Shown here: in pieces, positions 1 to 8,591 of the stretch
Layout of the letters: every line of letters starts with the position of its first letter
Position numbering within the stretch: position 1 is the stretch's first letter
DNA from: Orlajensenia sp037404875
GTDB taxonomy: Bacteria; Actinomycetota; Actinomycetes; Actinomycetales; Microbacteriaceae
Length of the DNA stretch: 64,000 nucleotides
Reading direction: 5' to 3'
Assembly: GCF_037404875.1 (NCBI RefSeq)
Contig: NZ_JBBELO010000027.1
Location: 1 to 64,000, forward strand
Made by a program: the position numbers and the translations under genes
Notes under the pieces: model-generated
What the model was told of the DNA's origin: nothing
Database searches by the model: none
What the model saw: the letters and a program-made list of their open reading frames with translations, nothing else

Positions 1-19
1 CTCCGACGCCGCCGCCCCC

Positions 20-243
20 CGCATCCACAGCAAATTCAGGACCAGCGGCTCGGCGAGGCTGTCACCCGCTCGCCGGTCCGCTGATCCTGCAGTTTCACCA
101 TGGGACGCAGCCAGTGGATGCCGTCGACAGCGGTCCCGCCAGCGCCTCTCGCGCCGCCGCCGCCCCTCCGCAGCAAAATGCAGGACCAGCGGCTCGGCGA
201 GGCTGTCACGCGCTCGCTGGGCCGCTCATCCTGCAGTTTCACC
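20..243. repeat. Two tandem copies of an imperfect palindromic element
   Basis: No gene is seen in the first 339 bases. Two units of about 70 bp (about 30-99 and 173-243) share most of their sequence, including CAGGACCAGCGGCTCGGCGA near the start and CCTGCAGTTTCACC at the end. Each unit folds on itself: the left arm AAATGCAGGACCAGCGG resembles the complement of the right arm, AAACTGCAGGATGAGCGG, around a GCTGTCAC centre. The similarity extends into the GC-rich sequence upstream of each unit. They look like extragenic palindromes of the REP type. No transposase is nearby. Confidence 0.7.
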
Positions 244-339
244 GACGAGCCGCCGGCAGCAGGGCGCACACCATAGCCGCACGGCAGGCGCAGAGCGCAG
301 CCACAGACGGAGCACAGCGTCGCGCCCTACTCTGATGGC

Positions 340-1110
340 ATGACGCGACGCGCCTTCGAGCCCATGTACGCCACCGCCATCGGAATCGGGCGCGCGACGT
401 TCGGGGCGCTGGGAGTGCAGCGCTCTGTCACGGGAGTTGCGAACCTTCCGACACAGGGCGGCGCGGTTCTCGCCATGACGCACTTCGGTTATCTCGACTT
501 CGCGCTCGTCGAATGGGTGACCTGGCTGGCCACCCGGCGCCACGTGCGCTTCCTCGCGAAGAAGAGCGTGTTCGCGAAGCCCGTCGTCGGCGCCATGATG
601 CGCGGCATGCGCCACATCAGCGTGGACATGAAGGCAGGGGCGGATGCCTACGCCACCGCCGTCGAAGCACTGCGGTCGGGCGAGATCATCGGCGTCTTCC
701 CCGAGGCCGGCGTCAGCGCATCCTTCACCGTTCGCGAACTCAAGACCGGCGCCGTGCGACTCGCCGCCGAAGCGGGCGTTCCCCTCATCCCCGTCGCCGT
801 CTGGGGCGGCCACCGCCTCATGACCAAGCGGCAGCGCTCGCGCCTGCTCGAACGGCTGAACGTTCCGGTCTCGTTCGCCTTCGGGGCTCCCGTCGCCACC
901 GATCCGAACGCGGACCCGCGGGTGGCCACCGAGACCCTGCGCGAGGTTCTGCAGGGCATGGTCGACACGCTTCAGGCCGACTACCCGGTCGATGGATCCG
1001 GCCAGTGGTGGCAGCCGCAGCACCTCGGCGGAACCGCACCCACGCCGATCGAAGCAGCAGCCGCGGATGCGGATCGCGACAGGGCGCGCGAGGCGGCCTC
1101 AGCCTCCTGA
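340..1110 (+). CDS. Lysophospholipid acyltransferase family protein (PlsC-like)
   Basis: A 256-residue protein of the PlsC acyltransferase fold, which transfers an acyl chain to a lysophospholipid or glycerol-phosphate acceptor at the membrane. The catalytic HX4D motif is H48-FGYL-D53, and the acceptor-binding block is FPEAGVS at 120-126, in place of the usual FPEGTRS. A hydrophobic stretch precedes motif I. The start is supported by a -10 box TACTCT at 328-333 placed 6 nt before the ATG, so the mRNA is probably leaderless. It is transcribed alone. The substrate cannot be told from sequence: 1-acylglycerol-3-phosphate or a specialised lipid are both possible. Confidence 0.85.
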   Translation: MTRRAFEPMYATAIGIGRATFGALGVQRSVTGVANLPTQGGAVLAMTHFGYLDFALVEWVTWLATRRHVRFLAKKSVFAKPVVGAMMRGMRHISVDMKAGADAYATAVEALRSGEIIGVFPEAGVSASFTVRELKTGAVRLAAEAGVPLIPVAVWGGHRLMTKRQRSRLLERLNVPVSFAFGAPVATDPNADPRVATETLREVLQGMVDTLQADYPVDGSGQWWQPQHLGGTAPTPIEAAAADADRDRAREAASAS

Positions 1111-1250
1111 GCCGGATGTCCGGGTCTCCCGGACTAGCAGGACCAGCCGGATCAGCCGGATCGGCCTCCTGACCCGGATCTCCGGATCTCTGCGACCAGC
1201 AGGACCAGCCGGACCAGCAGGATCAGCCGCTCAACCCCCCGAGCCGGATC
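1111..1250. repeat. Degenerate short repeats, GACCAGCCGGAT type
   Basis: The gap between the acyltransferase gene and the convergent transglutaminase-like gene is built from variants of AGCAGGACCAGCCGGA (about 1137 and 1197) and GATCAGCCG or GGATCTCC units. It is low-complexity sequence with no open frame of note. It may act as a structured 3' end for one or both genes, but no clean terminator stem is seen. Confidence 0.5.
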
Positions 1251-2034
1251 AGCCCAGGGTGACCATCCGGTCCATGTCGTCGAAGGGCAGGCTCTCGGCC
1301 ACGGCCGTGATCTCCAGCCGATTCAACGAGACGAAGGCCCCGTAGTTGGACAGGAACGCGGTGTCGGCGGCATCCCTTCCCGTCGCGATGCGCACGAGGG
1401 TCGACCGCGGTGCCAGGGCCGTGGCATCCACGACGTGCCAGGCGCCGTCGACATACGCTTCGGCCACGGCGTGGAAGTCCATCGGGTTCAGGCCGGGGGC
1501 GTAGACCGCGGCCATGCGCGCGGGCACGTCGAGCGCACGCAGCAGGGCGATCACCAGGTGCGCGTAGTCCCGGCAGACGCCCTGCCGCGCGAGCAGGGTG
1601 CGCAGTGCGCCGTCGGTCGGAAGCGAGGAGCCGGGAACGTAGGCGAGCCGGGTTCCGACCCAGGAGCTGACCGCCGCGAGCAACGACGATCCCGTGAGTC
1701 CTGCGAATTCGGCTCGAGCCGTGGGGGCGAGGGCATCCGCCTCGCAGTAGCGGCTGGGCCGCAGGTAGCGGAAGAGGTCGAGCTCGTGGTGCGGCTCCCC
1801 CTCCTCGGGGTCGCCGAGCACAGTCGCCGTGTAGTGCAGGGTGAGGTCGCCGCGCTCCGCCTCGATGACCCGCAGGCGCGCGCCGTGCTCGGCAGCGATG
1901 TCGTGACCGGGCTCGGCCCCCTGCACCTCGAGGGTCTCTGTGACCGGCCAGTTCGTGGCGACGCCGACGGAGAACGCCAGGCGCGCCGGACCGGCGATGG
2001 ACAACTCGATGTGAGCACTGACGTCTCGCCGCAC
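1249..2034 (-). CDS. Transglutaminase-like cysteine protease superfamily protein
   Basis: A 261-residue protein with an N-terminal beta-rich domain (about 1-95), as in bacterial transglutaminase-like proteins, followed by the transglutaminase core. The catalytic triad is visible: C154 in QGVCRDYAH, H188 in MDFHAV and D203 in HVVDAT. Such proteins act as peptidases or amidases, and few have a known substrate. The GTG start has a GAGGAG ribosome binding site 6 nt upstream. No signal peptide is seen, so it is probably cytoplasmic. It ends convergently with the acyltransferase gene. Confidence 0.8.
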   Translation of the reverse strand: MRRDVSAHIELSIAGPARLAFSVGVATNWPVTETLEVQGAEPGHDIAAEHGARLRVIEAERGDLTLHYTATVLGDPEEGEPHHELDLFRYLRPSRYCEADALAPTARAEFAGLTGSSLLAAVSSWVGTRLAYVPGSSLPTDGALRTLLARQGVCRDYAHLVIALLRALDVPARMAAVYAPGLNPMDFHAVAEAYVDGAWHVVDATALAPRSTLVRIATGRDAADTAFLSNYGAFVSLNRLEITAVAESLPFDDMDRMVTLG

Positions 2035-2244
2035 GGAATCTCCTCAACTCGGCGCATCCGGGTGATGCGCGCGCCCTCGGCTTCGTCGGCGACGGATGCG
2101 CTGCCGCGACGCTAGCACGAGGCCTCCTTGCCCCGACAGGGCGGGGATGTCAAGGCCGTCGGACGGTTCACCGCTGGCGGCTACGCTGGCGTCACCCGCC
2201 CGGCGCTGCGCGGCACATCCGTCACGCCCACCGAAAGGCTCACA

Positions 2245-4452
2245 TTGCAGACTTGGCCCGGATCGACGTACCCGCTTGGTGCCACCTTCGACGGAAACGG
2301 CACCAACTTCGCCCTGTTCAGCGAATCCGCTGAGAAGGTGGAGTTGTGCCTGTTCGACGATGACGGCGCCGAGACCCGGGTGGAGCTCGTCGACGTCGAC
2401 GCGTACATCTGGCACGCCTACCTTCCGCAGGTGGGACCCGGCCAGCGCTACGGCTATCGGGTGTACGGCCCCTACGACCCGAAGAACGGGCAACGCGCCA
2501 ACCCGAACAAGCTGCTGCTCGACCCCTACGCCAAGGCCACGGTGGGCACCATCTCCTGGGACCAGTCGGTGTTCGGCTACAACTTCGGCGACCCCGACTC
2601 CCGCAACGATGAGGACTCCGCCGGGCACACCATGCTCGGCGTGGTCGTGAACCCGTTCTTCGACTGGTCGGGCGACCGGCAGCCGAAGACCCCGTACGCC
2701 TCATCGGTCATCTACGAGGCCCACGTGAAGGGCCTCACCGAACTGCACCCCGGCATCCCCGAGGAGCTTCGCGGCACCTACAGCGGCGTTGCGCATCCGG
2801 CCGTCATCGACCACCTGCAGAAGCTCGGCGTGACCGCCATCGAGCTCATGCCCGTGCACCAGTTCGTCAACGACAGCACGCTGCAGGAGAAGGGCCTCTC
2901 GAACTACTGGGGCTACAACACCATCGCGTACTTCGCCCCGCAGAACAGCTACGCCGGCAGCGGCCAGCTGGGCCAGCAGGTTCAGGAGTTCAAGGGCATG
3001 GTGCGCTCGATGCACGCAGCCGGCATCGAGGTGATCCTCGACGTCGTCTACAACCACACGGCGGAGGGCAACCACCTCGGCCCGACCCTCTCGTTCCGCG
3101 GCATCGACAACGCGGCGTACTACCGCCTCGTCGATGACGACAAGCAGTACTACATGGACTACACGGGAACGGGCAACTCGCTCAACGTCGGCCATCCGCA
3201 CGCCCTGCAGCTCATCATGGACTCGCTGCGCTACTGGGTGCTCGAGATGCACGTCGACGGGTTCCGCTTCGACCTGGCCTCCACGCTCGCCCGCGAGTTC
3301 TACGACGTCGACAAGCTGTCGACCTTCTTCGAGCTCGTGCAGCAGGATCCGGTGGTCAGCCAGGTCAAGCTCATCGCCGAGCCGTGGGATGTCGGCCCCG
3401 GCGGCTACCAGGTCGGCAACTTCCCTCCGCAGTGGACGGAGTGGAACGGCAAGTACCGCGACACCGTCCGCGACTTCTGGCGCGGCGAGCCGGCGACGCT
3501 CGGCGAATTCGCCTCGCGGTTCACCGGTTCGGCGGATCTCTACGAGCACTCCGGCCGCCGCCCGGTCGCATCCATCAACTTCGTCACGGCGCACGACGGC
3601 TTCACGCTGCGCGACCTCGTGAGCTACAACGAGAAGCACAACGACGCCAACGGGGAAGAGAACAAGGACGGCGAGTCGTTCAACCGCTCCTACAACTTCG
3701 GCGTCGAGGGCCCGACCGACGATCCCGACGTGCTCACGATGCGCGCCCGCCAGCAGCGCAACTTCATCGCGACGCTGATGCTCTCCCAGGGCGTGCCGAT
3801 GCTGCTGCACGGCGATGAGCTCGGCCGTACGCAGCAGGGCAACAACAACACCTACGCGCAGGACAACGAACTGAGCTGGGTGCACTGGGACGAGGAGGAC
3901 CGGCCGCTCGTCGAGTTCACCGCTGCCCTCACGCGACTGCGCAAGGAGCACCCCACGTTCCGGCGCAGCCGTTTCTTCGACGGCCGGCCGGTGCTGCGCG
4001 AAGAGGGCGCGCCGGTTCCCGACATCGTCTGGCTGCGCCCCGATGGCACGACGATGCTGCCCGAGGACTGGGGATCGGGCTTTGGCCGCGCCATCGGCGT
4101 CTTCCTCAACGGCGACGGCATCCGCGGTCGGGATGCCCGCGGCGAGGCCATCGTTGACAAGCACTTCATCCTGCTCTTCAACGCGCACGACGACACCGTG
4201 GAGTTCACCATGCCCGCGACGGAATACTCGCCCAAGTGGGAGGTGGTCGTCGACACCGCCGGAGAACAGGCCGACGTCGACGTGCACGAGCCGGGCTCGG
4301 TCGTCGCCGTCGCGGCGAAGTCGCTCATCGTGCTCCGTGCCCACGACGTGCCCGAGCCGGAGGTGGATCACTCGGTCGCGGCCTCGCTCGCGGCGCGTGC
4401 GGCCGCCGAACCGGTCGAGGCGCCGGCTCCGCGGGTCCAGATGGGCAAGTGA
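2245..4452 (+). CDS. glgX: Glycogen debranching enzyme GlgX
   Basis: GH13 isoamylase-type debranching enzyme of 735 residues, which cleaves alpha-1,6 branches of glycogen to free maltodextrins. An N-terminal CBM48-like domain (about 1-130) precedes the catalytic barrel. The four GH13 regions are visible: DVVYNHT, DGFRFDLAS (nucleophile Asp), LIAEPWD (acid Glu) and TAHDG. The frame opens at 2128, but a TTG at 2245 has a GAAAGG ribosome binding site 6 nt upstream and gives an N-terminus typical of the family (QTWPGSTYPLGATFDG), so it is preferred. It is followed after one base by treY, which uses the freed chains. Confidence 0.93.
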   Translation: MQTWPGSTYPLGATFDGNGTNFALFSESAEKVELCLFDDDGAETRVELVDVDAYIWHAYLPQVGPGQRYGYRVYGPYDPKNGQRANPNKLLLDPYAKATVGTISWDQSVFGYNFGDPDSRNDEDSAGHTMLGVVVNPFFDWSGDRQPKTPYASSVIYEAHVKGLTELHPGIPEELRGTYSGVAHPAVIDHLQKLGVTAIELMPVHQFVNDSTLQEKGLSNYWGYNTIAYFAPQNSYAGSGQLGQQVQEFKGMVRSMHAAGIEVILDVVYNHTAEGNHLGPTLSFRGIDNAAYYRLVDDDKQYYMDYTGTGNSLNVGHPHALQLIMDSLRYWVLEMHVDGFRFDLASTLAREFYDVDKLSTFFELVQQDPVVSQVKLIAEPWDVGPGGYQVGNFPPQWTEWNGKYRDTVRDFWRGEPATLGEFASRFTGSADLYEHSGRRPVASINFVTAHDGFTLRDLVSYNEKHNDANGEENKDGESFNRSYNFGVEGPTDDPDVLTMRARQQRNFIATLMLSQGVPMLLHGDELGRTQQGNNNTYAQDNELSWVHWDEEDRPLVEFTAALTRLRKEHPTFRRSRFFDGRPVLREEGAPVPDIVWLRPDGTTMLPEDWGSGFGRAIGVFLNGDGIRGRDARGEAIVDKHFILLFNAHDDTVEFTMPATEYSPKWEVVVDTAGEQADVDVHEPGSVVAVAAKSLIVLRAHDVPEPEVDHSVAASLAARAAAEPVEAPAPRVQMGK

Positions 4453-4453
4453 G

Positions 4454-6781
4454 ATGCCCGTCTCGACGTACCGGCTGCAGATCCGCTCGTCGTTCGACCT
4501 CGCTGATGCGGCGGCCGTCGTCGACTACCTGCATGCCCTCGGCGTCGACTGGGTCTACCTCTCTCCCCTGCTGAAGGCGGCCGAGGGGTCGGATCACGGC
4601 TACGACGTCGTCGACCACTCGCTCATCGACCCTGCTCGTGGCGGCGCGGAAGGCCTCCAGCGCCTCTCGCAGGCGGCACGGGCCGCGGGCATGGGCGTGC
4701 TCGTCGACATCGTCCCCAACCACGTCGGTGTGGCGGATGCCGCCGACAATCCGTGGTGGTGGCACCTGCTGCAGCACGGTCGGGCATCCCGGTACGCCGA
4801 GGCGTTCGACGTCGACTGGGAGTTCGGCAACGACAGGGTTCGACTGCCCGTGCTCGGCGGGACCGTCGAGGAGGCCGCAGGGGCGGGCGAACTGCGCGTC
4901 GTCGGCGACGAGCTGCACTACTTCGAGAACCGCTACCCGCTGGCACCCGAGACCGTGGAACAGGCCCGCTCCGCGACGGATGCCGACGCCGTCCTGGCCG
5001 TCCACGCCGCCCAGCATTACGAGCTCATCAACTGGCGGCGTGCGGATGCCGAACTGAACTACCGACGGTTCTTCGCCGTGAACACGCTCGCCGGCATCCG
5101 CGTCGAAGTGCCGGAGGTGTTCGACGAGTCGCACGCCGAGATCGTGCGCTGGGTGCGCGAGGGTCTCGTCGACGGCCTGCGTGTCGACCATCCCGATGGA
5201 CTTGCCGCCCCCGGCGCATACCTGAACCGGCTCGCGGAGGCCACCGACGGGGCATACGTGCTCGTCGAGAAGATCCTCGAGGCCCCTGAGCGACTGCCGA
5301 CCTTCTGGGAGACCGACGGCACCACCGGCTACGACGCCCTCGCCGAGATCGACCGGCTCTTCGTCGACCCCCAGGGCGAGGGCGCGCTGAACGCGCTCGA
5401 CGACGAACTGCGCGCACCCGAGCCGACACCCGGCTGGAGCGACCTCATCCACGACACCAAGCGTGCCGTGGCCGACGGCATCCTGCGCTCCGAGGTGCTG
5501 CGCCTGGAACGGATGCTGCCCGAGCCGATCGACGGTGCCGACGACGCGATCGCTGAACTGCTGGCGTGCTTTCCGGTGTACCGCTCCTATCTGCCGCTGG
5601 GAGCGGAGTACCTCGCCGAAGCCGCCGCCGCTGCCCGCGCGCGGCGTCCCGACCTCGCTGCGGCGATCGAGGCGCTCCTGCCCCTGCTGAACGACGGGCT
5701 CTCTCCCCTCGCCATCCGCTTCCAGCAGACCACCGGCATGGTCATGGCCAAGGGGGTGGAAGACACGGCGTTCTACCGCTTCACGCGGCTCACCACGCTC
5801 ACCGAGGTCGGAGCCGACCCGGCGGAGTTCTCGATCGCGCCGGTCGATTTCCACGAGCGCCAGGCCCGTCGCCACGCGGAGATCCCGCAGTCGATGACGA
5901 CGCTCACGACCCACGACACGAAGCGGGGCGAAGACGTGCGCGCCCGCCTCGCGGTGCTCGCCGAGGTGCCCGATCTCTGGAAGCGGGCACTGGGCGAGGT
6001 CCGCGAAGTCGCCGGAACCGGCGACGGACCGTACGACTCCCTGCTCGTGCAGGCGATCGTCGGGGCGTGGCCGGCATCCCGGGAACGCCTGCACGACTAC
6101 GCCGAGAAGGCCGCTCGCGAGGCGGGCGACTCCACCCGCTGGACGGACCCCGACGCCGCGTTCGAGAAGCGCATGCACGCCCTCGTGGATGCCGTCTTCG
6201 ACCAGCCCGCCGCCCGTCGTGCCGTCGAGCAGCTCGTCGAGACGATCAGCGCACCGGGCTGGTCCAACTCGCTCGGCGCGAAGCTGGTGCAGCTCATGGC
6301 GCCGGGCGTTCCGGATGTCTACCAGGGCAGCGAGCTCTGGGAGACGAGCCTCGTCGACCCCGACAACCGGCGCTTCGTCGACTTCGCGGAACGCCGGGCC
6401 CTGCTCGCCGACATCGATGCCGGCACCCTGCCGCCGGTCGATGCGTCGGGAGCGGCGAAGCTGCTCGTCACGGCGCGCGCCCTTCGCCTGCGTCGCGACT
6501 CCCCGCAGCTGTTCACGCGCTATGCTCCGCTGCCCGTCGTCGGCCCCGCGGCGGATCACGCCGTCGCGTTCGACCGGGGCGGCGCCGTCGCCATCGCGAC
6601 CCGGCTGCCCGTCGGGCTCGCCCGCCGGGGCGATGACCCCTGGGCCGGAACCTTCCTGCTGCGGCACAGCGGGCCGACGCGCGACCTGCTGACGGGGCGG
6701 CGATACGAGGGCGGCGAGCTCGCGCTCTCCGCACTCCTGGCCACCTATCCCGTGGCGCTCCTCGCAGAGGACACCGAATGA
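4454..6781 (+). CDS. treY: Malto-oligosyltrehalose synthase TreY
   Basis: GH13 enzyme of 775 residues that converts the reducing-end alpha-1,4 bond of a maltodextrin into the alpha,alpha-1,1 bond of trehalose. Diagnostic stretches include STYRLQ at the N-terminus, GSDHGYDV, DIVPNHVG, GLRVDHPDGL (nucleophile Asp) and VEKIL (acid Glu). The ATG lies one base after the glgX stop (TGAGATG), and the frame upstream of it is the glgX shadow. The stop overlaps treZ by 4 bp (ATGA), so the three genes are translationally coupled. This is the first step of the TreY-TreZ route from glycogen to trehalose. Confidence 0.95.
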   Translation: MPVSTYRLQIRSSFDLADAAAVVDYLHALGVDWVYLSPLLKAAEGSDHGYDVVDHSLIDPARGGAEGLQRLSQAARAAGMGVLVDIVPNHVGVADAADNPWWWHLLQHGRASRYAEAFDVDWEFGNDRVRLPVLGGTVEEAAGAGELRVVGDELHYFENRYPLAPETVEQARSATDADAVLAVHAAQHYELINWRRADAELNYRRFFAVNTLAGIRVEVPEVFDESHAEIVRWVREGLVDGLRVDHPDGLAAPGAYLNRLAEATDGAYVLVEKILEAPERLPTFWETDGTTGYDALAEIDRLFVDPQGEGALNALDDELRAPEPTPGWSDLIHDTKRAVADGILRSEVLRLERMLPEPIDGADDAIAELLACFPVYRSYLPLGAEYLAEAAAAARARRPDLAAAIEALLPLLNDGLSPLAIRFQQTTGMVMAKGVEDTAFYRFTRLTTLTEVGADPAEFSIAPVDFHERQARRHAEIPQSMTTLTTHDTKRGEDVRARLAVLAEVPDLWKRALGEVREVAGTGDGPYDSLLVQAIVGAWPASRERLHDYAEKAAREAGDSTRWTDPDAAFEKRMHALVDAVFDQPAARRAVEQLVETISAPGWSNSLGAKLVQLMAPGVPDVYQGSELWETSLVDPDNRRFVDFAERRALLADIDAGTLPPVDASGAAKLLVTARALRLRRDSPQLFTRYAPLPVVGPAADHAVAFDRGGAVAIATRLPVGLARRGDDPWAGTFLLRHSGPTRDLLTGRRYEGGELALSALLATYPVALLAEDTE

Positions 6782-8526
6782 GCATCGAGGTCTGGGCGCC
6801 CCTCGCCCACGCTGTCTCCCTGCACGCTCCTCGATTCGGAGCCGACCAGCCGCTGCGCGCAGGCCGCGACGGCTGGTGGCGCTCCCCCGTCGCGCTCCCC
6901 GATGGCACGGAGTACGGCTTCGTGATCGACGGAGCCGACCCTGTGCCCGACCCGCGCTCGCGTCGACAGCCGCGCGGAGTGCACGAGTTCAGTGCGGTCT
7001 TCGACCCGGCGTCCCACGAGTGGCAGGATGCCGGCTGGACCGGTCGGCAGCTCGCCGGTGGACTCATCTACGAACTGCACATCGGCACCTTCACGCCGGA
7101 AGGAACGCTCGACGCCGCGATCGAACGCCTGGACCACCTGGTGGAACTGGGAGTGAGCTTCGTGGAGCTCCTGCCGGTGAACGCGTTCAACGGCACCCAC
7201 AACTGGGGCTACGACGGTGTTCTCTGGTACGCCGTGCAGGAGACCTACGGCGGCCCGGCCGCCTACCAGCGCTTCGTCGACGCCGCCCACGCCCGATCGC
7301 TCGCCGTCGTGCAAGACGTGGTCTACAACCACCTCGGTCCGAGCGGCAACTACCTCCCGCGCTTCGGCCCCTACCTTCACCCCGAGGGCGCCAACACCTG
7401 GGGTGCGGCCATCAACCTCGATGAGCCGAACGTGCGCCGGTACATCCTCGAGAACGCCGCGATGTGGTTCACCGACTACCACGTCGATGCCCTCCGGCTG
7501 GATGCGGTGCACGCGCTCATCGACACGAGCCCCAAGCACCTCCTGCAGGAACTCGCGGAGCAGGCCGACGCGCTCAGCGCCCACCTGAATCGGCCCCTGA
7601 CGCTGATCGCCGAGTCCGACCTGAACGACCCCACTCTCATCACCCCGCGTGAGGCCGGCGGCTACGGCATCCATGCCCAGTGGAGCGACGACTACCACCA
7701 CGCGCTGCACGTGGCCGTCTCGGGGGAGGCGAGCGGGTACTACGCCGACTTCGCGCCGCTGGGTGCCCTCGCCAAGGTCATCGAGAAGGGCTTCTTCCAC
7801 GACGGCACCTTCTCCTCCTTCCGTGAGCGCGACCACGGCCACCCGATCAGCCTGCGATCGCCGACCTGGCGGCTCGTCACTTTCGCGCAGGACCACGATC
7901 AGGTGGGCAACCGTGCCCAAGGAGACCGGCTCTCGCAGACCCTGGATGTCGACCGGCTGGCTCTTGCGGCGGTGCTGAACCTGATGACGCCCTTCACCCC
8001 CATGCTGTTCATGGGAGAGGAGTGGGGAGCCTCCACGCCGTGGCAGTTCTTCACCTCGCACCCGGAGCCCGAACTCGGTCGCGCCACCGCCGTGGGTCGC
8101 ATCGCGGAATTCGCGCGCATGGGATGGGATCCGGCCGTGGTTCCCGACCCGCAGGATCCCCAGACCTTCCAGCGCTCCAAGCTCGACTGGGGCGAGCTCG
8201 ACGCGGGCCATCACGCGCACCTCCTCGACCTGCACCGGCGCCTCGCCGCACTCCGCCGGGAGCGGGCCGAACTGACCGATCCCTCGTATTTCACGACCGC
8301 CGCGCTCTGCGACGAAGACGCCCGCTGGCTCCGGATGGATCGGGGTTCGCTGCGGATCCTCGTCAACTTCGCCGACGAGGAGCGCGAGCTGCCCCTCGAC
8401 GGACCGGCCGCCGTGCTGCTCGAGACGCGACCGGGAACGGCGCTGCGGGACACCGCGGCTCTCGTTCCTGCGCGTGGCGCCGTCGTCCTCGCCCGGGCGG
8501 ATCAGGGCGCGGCCTCGATCGGATGA
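6778..8526 (+). CDS. treZ: Malto-oligosyltrehalose trehalohydrolase TreZ
   Basis: GH13 enzyme of 582 residues that releases free trehalose from the product of TreY. The N-terminal domain (about 1-85) is followed by the barrel with DVVYNHLGPSGNYL, ALRLDAVHAL (nucleophile Asp), LIAESDLNDP (acid Glu) and QDHDQVGNR. It starts inside the treY stop codon (ATGA). With GlgX and TreY it forms a complete glycogen-to-trehalose route, usually linked to osmotic and desiccation protection in actinobacteria. Confidence 0.95.
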   Translation: MSIEVWAPLAHAVSLHAPRFGADQPLRAGRDGWWRSPVALPDGTEYGFVIDGADPVPDPRSRRQPRGVHEFSAVFDPASHEWQDAGWTGRQLAGGLIYELHIGTFTPEGTLDAAIERLDHLVELGVSFVELLPVNAFNGTHNWGYDGVLWYAVQETYGGPAAYQRFVDAAHARSLAVVQDVVYNHLGPSGNYLPRFGPYLHPEGANTWGAAINLDEPNVRRYILENAAMWFTDYHVDALRLDAVHALIDTSPKHLLQELAEQADALSAHLNRPLTLIAESDLNDPTLITPREAGGYGIHAQWSDDYHHALHVAVSGEASGYYADFAPLGALAKVIEKGFFHDGTFSSFRERDHGHPISLRSPTWRLVTFAQDHDQVGNRAQGDRLSQTLDVDRLALAAVLNLMTPFTPMLFMGEEWGASTPWQFFTSHPEPELGRATAVGRIAEFARMGWDPAVVPDPQDPQTFQRSKLDWGELDAGHHAHLLDLHRRLAALRRERAELTDPSYFTTAALCDEDARWLRMDRGSLRILVNFADEERELPLDGPAAVLLETRPGTALRDTAALVPARGAVVLARADQGAASIG

Positions 8527-8591
8527 CCGAGCGCAGAGATCACGCAGCGCAACCCCTCGACGCCGTGGGCCGCGGCGTCTACGGTCGCAGT

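Noticed and set aside
2701..4371. 556-codon minus-strand frame opposite glgX
   Set aside because: Composition dominated by Val, Arg, Asp and His, as expected from the reverse of a GC-rich gene; no domain.
4325..6667. 780-codon minus-strand frame opposite treY
   Set aside because: Shadow of treY, with no motif or start signal.
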